Source of the DNA: Acholeplasmataceae bacterium | Lineage (GTDB): Bacteria; Bacillota; Negativicutes; Acidaminococcales; Acidaminococcaceae | Assembly (NCBI GenBank): GCA_012719555.1 | Contig: JAAYAE010000222.1 | Span: 1 to 23,090 of the forward strand | DNA length: 23,090 nucleotides | Reading direction: 5' to 3' | Shown here: positions 15,335 through 22,141 of the stretch, in pieces | Layout of the letters: the number at the start of each line of letters is the position of its first letter | Numbering within the stretch: position 1 is the first letter of the stretch | Notes under the pieces: generated by a model | Database searches by the model: none | Told to the model about the DNA's origin: nothing | The model's input: only the letters and a program-made list of their open reading frames with translations | Translations under genes and position numbers: made by a program

Positions 15335-16783
15335 GTGAAATTTGATATCCCCAATTATGTGAAAAAAATTATTGTGGCGTTAACCAATGCTGGTTTTGAG
15401 GCTTATGTGGTAGGTGGAGCAGTACGTGATTTATTATTAGGAAAAGAACCAAAAGACTTTGATATTGCAACTAATGCTAGGCCTGACGAAATTAAGTTAG
15501 TGGCACAACAAAACGGATTTGGTATTGTCAGAGAGCTTGGGCAGAATTTTGGGGTTATAATGCTTACCATAGGTAAAAATACTGTGGAGGTTGCCGCTTT
15601 TCGCAACGAAACTTATGGCGCAGACGCACATCGTCCAGCAGAGGTATGGTATTGTGATACGGTAGAAGAGGATTTGGGACGGCGCGATTTTACAATTAAT
15701 GCTATGGCATTAGATTACGGCGGAGGAATTATTGATTTTTTTTCAGGCCGCGAGGATTTACAAAAGAAAATTTTAAAAACGGTAGGAAATGCTGATAAAA
15801 GATTTGAAGAAGATGCCTTGCGTATGTTTCGGGCTTGTCGATTTATTGGGCAATTGGGTTTTTCCTACGATATAAAAATAAAATCAGCTATAAAGCGCAA
15901 TTTAACAAAAGTAGAAGGACTGTCACTTGAACGTGTACGCACTGAACTAAATAAACTTGTTTGTTCCCAGTATGCGGAAAAAGGTATGGAACTTTTGGTG
16001 GACAGTGGATTAGCAGGGGAAAGCTGCCGTTATCGTGCAGATAAAACCGAGCAATTAATTCCTATTTTACCGGAACTTATGAAGTTAGTTGGGGTTAAAC
16101 AAAATTCTCGTTATCATCAATATGATGGATGGAATCATACGTTGGCAGCATTAGCTAATAGTGACAGAAGTTTGGAAGTCGGCTGGGCAATTATACTTCA
16201 TGATGTAGCTAAAGGGCTTGAAGGCATCCGAGGTGTTAATGCTGATGGAGAACCAACGGATTTTGGACATGACGTTCTAGGTGCTAAAATGGCTAAGAAT
16301 ATTTTGACCAGGTTGCATTTTTCAACAGTAGTAATACAAAGGGTTACTTGGTTGGTAAAGAATCATATGAGGTTTGGTACAAATATAGCGGCAAAGGATG
16401 AAACTACCTTGCGCTGGATTAGGCAAACAGCAAGAGAAGGAATGTTCAGAGTTACAAAAGAAATGGCGGAAGCTTTTAAGCAGCTAGTAGCTTTATGCAT
16501 TGCGGATTTATCAGCAACTACTGCCCACGAGCAGGAAGTTATTGCAGCGCAGATGTATGGTAAAAAACTTATTATTATGGCATATGAAATGCCTGTGCAT
16601 ACTACGGACTTGAATATTAGTGGTAAAGAGTTAGGAGAAATTGTTCCTAAACAAACTGATTTGGCTGAAATAATGCAGCTTCTTTTGTTACGCGTTCAAG
16701 ATGGGGAATTAACTAATGAGCAAAGTATTTTGAGAAAAGCAGTACAGGCTTGGCATGAACGCAGTAGACATAAAAAAAGATAA
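15335..16783 (+). CDS. cca: CCA tRNA nucleotidyltransferase with HD domain
   Basis: A 482-residue class II nucleotidyltransferase that adds or repairs the 3' CCA of tRNAs. The head domain has GGAVRDLLLG (residues 27-36) and the metal-binding D41-F-D43. RRDFTINAMALDY and EEDALRMFRACRF follow in the standard order for nucleotide selection. A central HD domain is present (LHDVAKG with H289-D290, then VKNHMRFG). The start is GTG 15335, 8 bases after AAGAGG (15321-15326); the upstream in-frame GTG at 15326 overlaps that site. A strong terminator follows the stop. It could in principle be a poly(A) polymerase, but the motif set and size favour CCA addition. Confidence 0.92.
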   Translation: MKFDIPNYVKKIIVALTNAGFEAYVVGGAVRDLLLGKEPKDFDIATNARPDEIKLVAQQNGFGIVRELGQNFGVIMLTIGKNTVEVAAFRNETYGADAHRPAEVWYCDTVEEDLGRRDFTINAMALDYGGGIIDFFSGREDLQKKILKTVGNADKRFEEDALRMFRACRFIGQLGFSYDIKIKSAIKRNLTKVEGLSLERVRTELNKLVCSQYAEKGMELLVDSGLAGESCRYRADKTEQLIPILPELMKLVGVKQNSRYHQYDGWNHTLAALANSDRSLEVGWAIILHDVAKGLEGIRGVNADGEPTDFGHDVLGAKMAKNILTRLHFSTVVIQRVTWLVKNHMRFGTNIAAKDETTLRWIRQTAREGMFRVTKEMAEAFKQLVALCIADLSATTAHEQEVIAAQMYGKKLIIMAYEMPVHTTDLNISGKELGEIVPKQTDLAEIMQLLLLRVQDGELTNEQSILRKAVQAWHERSRHKKR

Positions 16784-16830
16784 ATTAAAAACGCAGGAAT
16801 CCTTTTTAATGATTCCTGCGTTTAATTTAT
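16781..16830. terminator. Bidirectional terminator between cca and potD
   Basis: Inverted repeat with arms AAACGCAGGAATC (to about 16801) and GATTCCTGCGTTT (from 16811), loop of about 9 bases, and A/T-rich flanks on both sides that extend the pairing. T-runs occur on both strands, so it can end cca on the plus strand and the pot operon on the minus strand. The two operons converge here. Confidence 0.88.
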
Positions 16831-17910
16831 TTATTTTATTGTTTTTAGTTCAGTCCAATATCTATCATATAAGGTAAGGCCATCACCAATATCTTTTAAC
16901 CATTCACCTTGCTTAACGTCATTAACGGCAACCTTGAGCATAGGATCGCTAAGGAATTCTTTAGAGTGAAACTCTCTAGCTTTCTCATTAGGGTCATTGT
17001 AGCCAATATATTCATAGTTTTGTGCACTAATTTTAGGTTCATACATAAAGTTTATAAATTTTTCTGCAAGCTCTTTGTTTTTAGCGCCTTTGGGAATAGC
17101 GAATGTGTCAGCCCAAATCAGGGTGCCTTCTTTAGGAATTACAAACCCAATATTTTTATTGTCTTTATAGGTAAAGGATGCGTCACCTGACCACATAGTA
17201 CCAATCCAAGCCTCTTCAGCAATAAATTTTTGCTTAATTGTATCAGTGTCATAGGCTAAAATAGAAGGCGCAAGGGTTTTTAAATCAGCAAACGCTTTAT
17301 CCAACTGGTCTTTATTTGTGGAATTATTGGAGAAGCCATTTTTTTTCAAGGCCATACCGAATACTTCACGGCTATCATTTAATAGAATTACGCGTCCTTT
17401 ATACTCTGGGTTCCATAGATCAGCCCATGAGGTAGGAGTTTCTGTTATATATTTTTTATTGTAAACAATGCCTGTCATGCCCCAAGTATAGATTACGGAA
17501 TAATCACCGGTTGGATCGTAGGAGGGAGCCTGCAATGGTTTTACAATATTTTTCATATTTGGGATTTTAGTTTTATCAAGTTTTTCTAATAAATTCAATT
17601 TCACCATAGTGGATACCATGTAGTCGGAAGGCTGAATTAAATCATATTGAGCGCCACCTGCTTGAATTTTAGCTAACAATTCTTCATTGTTGGCGAAAAC
17701 ATCATAGTTAATTTTGCAATTATATTTTTTTTCAAACGCAGCTAACACTTCCGGAGAAAAATTGTCGGCCCAACTAAATAAATTCAATACTTGTTTTTCA
17801 CCTTTCTCGTTAGTAACAGATTGTTTAGCGGTGTTACTCCCACACCCCATTACCAATAAAGCTATAGTAAAGAGCCCTACTAGCGCTAATCTAATTCTTT
17901 TTTTCATCAT
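16831..17910 (-). CDS. potD: Spermidine/putrescine ABC transporter substrate-binding lipoprotein
   Basis: A 359-residue extracytoplasmic lipoprotein. The signal peptide MMKKRIRLALVGLFTIALLV ends in lipobox LVMG-C, and the mature protein starts at that cysteine. The mature part has family blocks LNLFSWADNFSPEVLAAFEK, YDLIQPSDYMVSTM, WGMTGIVYNKKY, IGTMWSGDA and WADTFAIPKGAKN. The start is placed at the first ATG of the ATGATG pair, 17910, because AAAGGTGAT lies just upstream. The longer in-frame opening to 18003 runs into potC and encodes a non-signal-like basic stretch. It is the last gene of potABCD, 40 bases after potC. Confidence 0.92.
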   Translation of the reverse strand: MMKKRIRLALVGLFTIALLVMGCGSNTAKQSVTNEKGEKQVLNLFSWADNFSPEVLAAFEKKYNCKINYDVFANNEELLAKIQAGGAQYDLIQPSDYMVSTMVKLNLLEKLDKTKIPNMKNIVKPLQAPSYDPTGDYSVIYTWGMTGIVYNKKYITETPTSWADLWNPEYKGRVILLNDSREVFGMALKKNGFSNNSTNKDQLDKAFADLKTLAPSILAYDTDTIKQKFIAEEAWIGTMWSGDASFTYKDNKNIGFVIPKEGTLIWADTFAIPKGAKNKELAEKFINFMYEPKISAQNYEYIGYNDPNEKAREFHSKEFLSDPMLKVAVNDVKQGEWLKDIGDGLTLYDRYWTELKTIK

Positions 17911-17950
17911 CGTATCACCTTTTTCTTTATTTATTAAACTAAGCCTCTGG

Positions 17951-18751
17951 TTACTCTTTTTCCTTTTTAGAAGAAGTGTGTTGCGGCTGTAATACCTGAG
18001 CAATAATAATTAGGGAAATAGTTGCAAACATTAAAACTGTAGATAATGCATTTATTTCAGGGGATATTCCACGTTTAACCATGGCATACACATACAAAGG
18101 CAAGGTAGTTGAATTAGGCCCGGCCACAAAAAAACTAATAACAAAATCATCAATGGAAAGTGTGAAAGCTATGAGTGCTCCGGCAACAATTCCCGGTAAC
18201 GCTAAGGGAAAAGTTATATAACGGAAGGTTTGCCATGGAGTAGCATAAAGGTCGCTGGCTGCTTGTTCCAAATCCTTATGCATGCCTTCCAGGCGAGCGT
18301 TTACAGTAATAATAACGAAGGATAAACAAAATGTAATGTGAGCTAAGATTAAGGTAACTTTTCCCAAAGGAACAGAAGTTTGAGAGAATAGGACTAATAA
18401 AGATAACCCCATGACTATTTCGGGTATCAGAATTGGCAAATATAAAAGACCATTAATAACAGCCTTGTATTTGTAAGTATAACGGTTTAGTGCTAGGGCT
18501 GCCATCGTACCTAAAATAGTAGAAACAAAAGTGGAAACTGCAGCGATCATAAGACTGTTCGTTAGTGCTTCAAGTACTCTTTGATTATGTAAAAGTGCAA
18601 TATACCATTTAAATGTAAAACCGGTCCACACGGCATTGATGCGGGAATCGTTAAAAGAATACAAGGTTAAAATAAGCAGCGGTAAATATAAAAAAGCTAA
18701 GATAGCCAGCGAATATGCAAATAAAGCGCTGCTACGCCAATTTTTCTTCAT
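17951..18751 (-). CDS. potC: Spermidine/putrescine ABC transporter permease PotC
   Basis: A 266-residue inner-membrane permease with about six helices. The EAA loop that contacts the ATPase is DLEQAASDLYATPWQTFRYITFPLALPGI (about residues 160-190). The N-terminus MKKNWRSSALFAYSLAILAF and the FNDSRINAVWTGFTFKWY region are typical of PotC. The start is ATG 18751, 10 or so bases after GGAAGGTGGT; an upstream opening to 18799 lies in the potB coding end without a ribosome site. It overlaps potB by 20 bases. Confidence 0.93.
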   Translation of the reverse strand: MKKNWRSSALFAYSLAILAFLYLPLLILTLYSFNDSRINAVWTGFTFKWYIALLHNQRVLEALTNSLMIAAVSTFVSTILGTMAALALNRYTYKYKAVINGLLYLPILIPEIVMGLSLLVLFSQTSVPLGKVTLILAHITFCLSFVIITVNARLEGMHKDLEQAASDLYATPWQTFRYITFPLALPGIVAGALIAFTLSIDDFVISFFVAGPNSTTLPLYVYAMVKRGISPEINALSTVLMFATISLIIIAQVLQPQHTSSKKEKE

Positions 18752-19589
18752 TATTAGTACCACCTTCCTGTTTTTGGATGGCTTTGTAATACAGGACAAT
18801 CAGTACTAAAGCTAATACGGCTAAAACAATGGACAAAGAGGACCCAAAAGGCCAGTCTCTCGCAGAAAGAAACTGATTTTGAATCAAATTGCCAATAAGG
18901 GCGCTTTTTGCGCCACCCATGACGTCAGGAACGACGAACATACCTAGTGAAGAAATAAAGACCAATATAGAACCGGCAGCTACCCCAGGCAAAGTTAACG
19001 GAAATGTTACCTTACGAAAAGCGGTAAATGGCTTTGCCCCAAGGTCTGAAGCAGCTTCTAAAAGCCTATGATCTAATTGTTCAATTGAGACATAAATAGG
19101 TAGAACCATAAATGGTAAAAGGGCATAAACCATACCTAACATTACGGCATAATCGTTGTAAAGCAGTGGTAACGGTTGGGTTATCCAGCCTAGTTTTAAA
19201 AGCAATGTGTTTATTAAGCCTTGAGAACGCAAAATAACAACCCAAGCATAGGAACGAATTAAAAAGTTAATCCAAAAAGGAATCATAACTAAAATCAGTC
19301 CCGGTTGCTGCCATTTGTGGGGCAGCTTAGAGATACTATAAGCTAGAGGATAACCCATACAAAAGGTTATAAGTGTTGTGACTAAAGCCGTAAAAACAGT
19401 ATCGACAAATATTCGAATGTAAAGTGGTTCTAAGAATCTTTGGTAGTTGGCAAAAGTAAAGTTGAATATTACTTGACCATAGGGTGTGCGAGCGGCAAAG
19501 GAAACGGCTATTACAATTAGCATGGGAACGCCAAAAAAAAATATTAGCCAAGATATAGCAGGTGCAACTAAAAGCTTTCCTTTTCTCAT
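18732..19589 (-). CDS. potB: Spermidine/putrescine ABC transporter permease PotB
   Basis: A 285-residue permease with about six membrane helices. The EAA loop is LDHRLLEAASDLGAKPFTAFRKVTFPLTLPGV in the second half. FFGVPMLIVIAVSFA, PFWINFLIRSYAWVVIL and the PDVMGGAKSALIGNLIQNQF region fit PotB. The start is ATG 19589, inside the potA stop (ATGA overlap) and with AGGTGTG just upstream; the longer frame to 19652 lies in potA and is not needed. The stop is TAG, located within potC. Confidence 0.93.
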   Translation of the reverse strand: MRKGKLLVAPAISWLIFFFGVPMLIVIAVSFAARTPYGQVIFNFTFANYQRFLEPLYIRIFVDTVFTALVTTLITFCMGYPLAYSISKLPHKWQQPGLILVMIPFWINFLIRSYAWVVILRSQGLINTLLLKLGWITQPLPLLYNDYAVMLGMVYALLPFMVLPIYVSIEQLDHRLLEAASDLGAKPFTAFRKVTFPLTLPGVAAGSILVFISSLGMFVVPDVMGGAKSALIGNLIQNQFLSARDWPFGSSLSIVLAVLALVLIVLYYKAIQKQEGGTNNEEKLA

Positions 19590-20584
19590 GGTTTCACACC
19601 TACCGCATCTTGTGGATACCACCAAATACCGACTCGTTCGTCTGGACACCACCGCTTAACGTCGTCAAAATATTGGTAAGCCACAACTGTTTGATTAGAA
19701 TTGTCTAAACGAACAAAAACTTTATCAATAGTACCATAGAAGACCACATCTACAACGGTACCATAGTATTCAGGTAAGGGGTGCACGAAATTTTCTTCTT
19801 CTTCCTCGCATATATTAAGTTTTTCAGGACGAATAGCTAAAATATTTTCTTTATCCAAATCAAAAAAATTGCTTTCACCAATGAATTGTGCAACAAATCT
19901 AGAAGATGGGTTATGATAGATGTTATCAGGAGTAGAATCTTGCTCTATACGACCTGCATTCATAACTACGATACGATCACTCATGGTTAGCGCTTCCTCT
20001 TGATCGTGAGTAACATAGACAAATGTAAGGCCTAAACCACGTTGTAAATTTTTAAGTTCCAGCTGTAAATTTTTCCGCAGTTGATAGTCTAAGGCCCCTA
20101 AAGGTTCATCTAAAAGTAGAACTTTGGGGTTATTAACAAGTGCCCGGGCTATAGCCACACGCTGCTGCTGTCCACCGCTTAGTTGTTGTGGGCGCCTAGC
20201 GCGAAAATCTTCCAATTGGGTTAAGTATAATACCTGATCTATACGTTCATTTTGTTTTTCTTTTGGAACTTTTTTCATCAGAAGTCCAAAACGAATATTT
20301 TCTTCCACATTCATGTGTGGAAATAAGGCATAGTTCTGGAAAACCATATTAACATCCCTTTTGTAGGGTGCAAAGGTGGTAACGTCTTCATTATCCAAAA
20401 ATATTTGACCGGAGGTAGGTTCTTCAAGGCCTGCAATCATACGCAATAAAGTAGTCTTTCCACAGCCGGAAGGACCAAGTAAGGTAATGAATTCACCATC
20501 AGCGATAGTTAAATCTATGTGAGGAATAATCAAATTATTCCCAAATTTTTTGGTAATTCCCTGTAAGCGTACCATCTCTTTCAT
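19586..20584 (-). CDS. potA: Spermidine/putrescine ABC transporter ATP-binding protein PotA
   Basis: A 332-residue cytoplasmic ATPase. Walker A GPSGCGKTT is at residues 37-45, the Q-loop at Q83 (VFQNYALFPH), the ABC signature LSGGQQQR at 135-142, Walker B VLLLDEP at about 155-161, and the H-loop in YVTHDQEEA. A C-terminal TOBE-like regulatory domain follows (NILAIRPEKLNI). It powers polyamine import through PotB-PotC with PotD. The best ribosome site (GGGAAGG, 20607-20601) is 16 bases from this ATG but 8 bases from a three-codon mini-ORF that overlaps the potA start. First gene of the operon. Confidence 0.95.
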   Translation of the reverse strand: MKEMVRLQGITKKFGNNLIIPHIDLTIADGEFITLLGPSGCGKTTLLRMIAGLEEPTSGQIFLDNEDVTTFAPYKRDVNMVFQNYALFPHMNVEENIRFGLLMKKVPKEKQNERIDQVLYLTQLEDFRARRPQQLSGGQQQRVAIARALVNNPKVLLLDEPLGALDYQLRKNLQLELKNLQRGLGLTFVYVTHDQEEALTMSDRIVVMNAGRIEQDSTPDNIYHNPSSRFVAQFIGESNFFDLDKENILAIRPEKLNICEEEEENFVHPLPEYYGTVVDVVFYGTIDKVFVRLDNSNQTVVAYQYFDDVKRWCPDERVGIWWYPQDAVGVKP

Positions 20585-20626
20585 TTCGACATTTTCACAA
20601 CCTTCCCGTGCAATAAGAACACAAAT

Positions 20627-20635
20627 ATTATAGCA
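20627..20635 (-). promoter_or_regulatory. Extended -10 promoter of the pot operon
   Basis: On the minus strand TG-C-TATAAT spans 20635-20627, a perfect extended -10. A weak -35-like TGTAAA lies about 18 bases further upstream. The predicted transcript would begin near 20620 and leave a leader of about 35 bases before potA. Confidence 0.6.
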
Positions 20636-20707
20636 TATTTCGCTACAGACTTTACATTTTTTTTACATAATAAAGAGGGATTTGCTTAGTGATTATAGAA
20701 TTATATA

Positions 20708-20716
20708 TGATACAAT
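20708..20716 (+). promoter_or_regulatory. Extended -10 promoter of the tandem-HD gene
   Basis: TG-A-TACAAT at 20708-20716 is an extended -10 element 42 bases before ATG 20759. No convincing -35 is seen at the right distance. It faces away from the pot promoter, so 20585-20758 is a divergent intergenic region that drives both transcripts. Confidence 0.45.
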
Positions 20717-20758
20717 TAAAGCGGAAAATCGTGTTACAAAAGCAAAAAGGGGAAAAGC

Positions 20759-21970
20759 ATGGAAATAGAAACGCAAAATTTAGTTTTAAGTAAAGCCTTA
20801 ATAGAATTTATTTTTGAAGCGGCTCATATACAAAGATGGAATGATCATATTAGGCCTCAGGGTTTTACAGAATTAGATAAACAAGCTCATAAAATGATGA
20901 TTCTTTATGTTTTAGCTCGTTATGAAGAAAAAGAGCATGACGCTAAGTTAGATTGGCAAGTCCTTATTGAAGGCGGCATTTTTGAGTTGTTTCACCGTAT
21001 TGTACTGACGGACATTAAACCGCCGGTTTTTCATGAACTAATGCGCTGCAGCGGACCTGCTTTGAATAAATGGGTTTATGATGAGTTGTTAAGACGCGTG
21101 CCTGAACTAGGGGGTGCGGAATTTTTCCAAAGATTACAAACTTACTTTGATAAAAAAACTAACTTGAAAGAGAAGAAGATTTTGCGTGCTGCTCACTATT
21201 TGGCTACAGAGTGGGAGTTCCGTATTGTTTATCATTTGAATCAAGGTATTTATGGCTTGGAAGAAACCAAGCGTGCTATTGCTAACGAACTGGAAGATCA
21301 TTATGATTTGGCCGGTGTTAAGAAAATTGCTCTAGGCGGTAAAACAAGGAGTTTTATTGACCTAGTAGGACAGTTGCGTTTTCAAAAGCGATGGTCACAG
21401 TCACCTCGCGTACCGGAGACCTCTGTTATGGGGCATGTGCTTATTGTGGCGACATTGTCCTATTTTTGTGCATTAAGTATGGGAGCCTGCAAGCAAAGAC
21501 TGGTTAACGACTTTTTAGGCGGACTTTGGCATGACCTGCCTGAAGTTTTGACCCGCGATATTATTTCACCAATTAAGCGTTCTATAAAAGGGTTGGATGA
21601 ATTAATCAAAGAAATAGAAAAACGCCAAGTAGCAGAGAAAATATTACCGTTGTTACCTAGTGAATGGCATCAAGATATCATTAATTTTACCAGTAATGAG
21701 TTTGCTAACCGAATTCTTCTAAATGGGCAGCTTAAAACAATTAAAGGAGATATCCCATATAAATATAATACAGATAAATACAGTGCCGTAGATGGTGCCT
21801 TGCTTAAGGGTTGTGATCATTTGGCTGCCTTTATGGAAGCTTGGTTATCTATTGAACATGGTATCACCTCCAAGCATTTAGCTTCTGCAGCTATACAGTT
21901 GCGGAAAGAGTACACTGGTTGCAAGATTGCCGGTATACTTTTTGGAGAGATATATAAACAATTTAAATAA
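20759..21970 (+). CDS. Tandem HD-domain protein (YfbR-like phosphohydrolase)
   Basis: A 403-residue protein made of two related halves. The C-terminal half is a YfbR-like HD domain: KRW near residue 212, H226, the H258-D259 pair, E262 and D267 in HDLPEVLTRD, and a late aspartate in KGCDHLAAFMEAW. These match the metal and catalytic residues of 5'-nucleotidases of that family. The N-terminal half repeats the layout (IQRW, H44, LFHRIVLTD, RAAHYLATEWEF) but has HR instead of HD and lacks the late aspartate, so it is probably catalytically dead. The likely role is dephosphorylation of a nucleotide monophosphate or related compound; the substrate is unknown. ATG 20759 follows AAAAGGGGAAAA. It appears to be a single-gene unit between two promoters. 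Confidence 0.75.
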   Translation: MEIETQNLVLSKALIEFIFEAAHIQRWNDHIRPQGFTELDKQAHKMMILYVLARYEEKEHDAKLDWQVLIEGGIFELFHRIVLTDIKPPVFHELMRCSGPALNKWVYDELLRRVPELGGAEFFQRLQTYFDKKTNLKEKKILRAAHYLATEWEFRIVYHLNQGIYGLEETKRAIANELEDHYDLAGVKKIALGGKTRSFIDLVGQLRFQKRWSQSPRVPETSVMGHVLIVATLSYFCALSMGACKQRLVNDFLGGLWHDLPEVLTRDIISPIKRSIKGLDELIKEIEKRQVAEKILPLLPSEWHQDIINFTSNEFANRILLNGQLKTIKGDIPYKYNTDKYSAVDGALLKGCDHLAAFMEAWLSIEHGITSKHLASAAIQLRKEYTGCKIAGILFGEIYKQFK

Positions 21971-22003
21971 AATTCAATGGAGAAAAGTATGAGGGGGTGA
22001 AAA

Positions 22004-22057
22004 ATGCACAAAGACTGCGGAATTTTTTTTAAAACAGAATTGTATACAAAATACTGA
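22004..22057 (+). CDS. Possible 17-residue small ORF upstream of glutamate dehydrogenase
   Basis: ATG 22004 lies 6 bases after a strong GAGGGGGTGA ribosome site and opens a 17-codon frame (MHKDCGIFFKTELYTKY) ending in TGA. The quality of the ribosome site is the only support; the peptide has no recognised family. It lies upstream of the predicted glutamate dehydrogenase promoter, so it would be carried on a transcript reading through from the HD gene rather than on the gdh mRNA. It may be a remnant or chance. Confidence 0.25.
   Translation: MHKDCGIFFKTELYTKY
22040..22049. promoter_or_regulatory. Candidate operator palindrome upstream of glutamate dehydrogenase
   Basis: TTGTATACAA is a perfect 10-base palindrome 14 bases upstream of the -35 element. 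Such TGTATACA-type palindromes are typical of operators for GntR-family regulators. It also sits between two GAATT-containing flanks (CGGAATT at about 22018 and AATTCCG at about 22057-22063) that could pair. The identity of any regulator is unknown. Confidence 0.35.
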
Positions 22058-22063
22058 ATTCCG

Positions 22064-22092
22064 TGGACAAAAGCATTTTTTAGGGATATAAT
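22064..22092 (+). promoter_or_regulatory. Sigma-A-type promoter of glutamate dehydrogenase
   Basis: TGGACA (22064-22069), a 17-base spacer, and TATAAT (22087-22092) form a near-consensus housekeeping promoter with only one mismatch in the -35. Transcription would start near 22099 and give a leader of about 43 bases before ATG 22142. It suggests strong expression. Confidence 0.8.
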
Positions 22093-22141
22093 TTTTTATA
22101 GATAGTTATGGTTTTACAAAAATTTTAGTAGGCGTATTTAA

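Noticed and set aside
17911..18003. Longer start for potD, adding 31 residues
   Set aside because: It overlaps potC, puts a basic non-signal stretch before a clear lipoprotein signal peptide, and ignores the AAAGGTGAT ribosome site in front of 17910.
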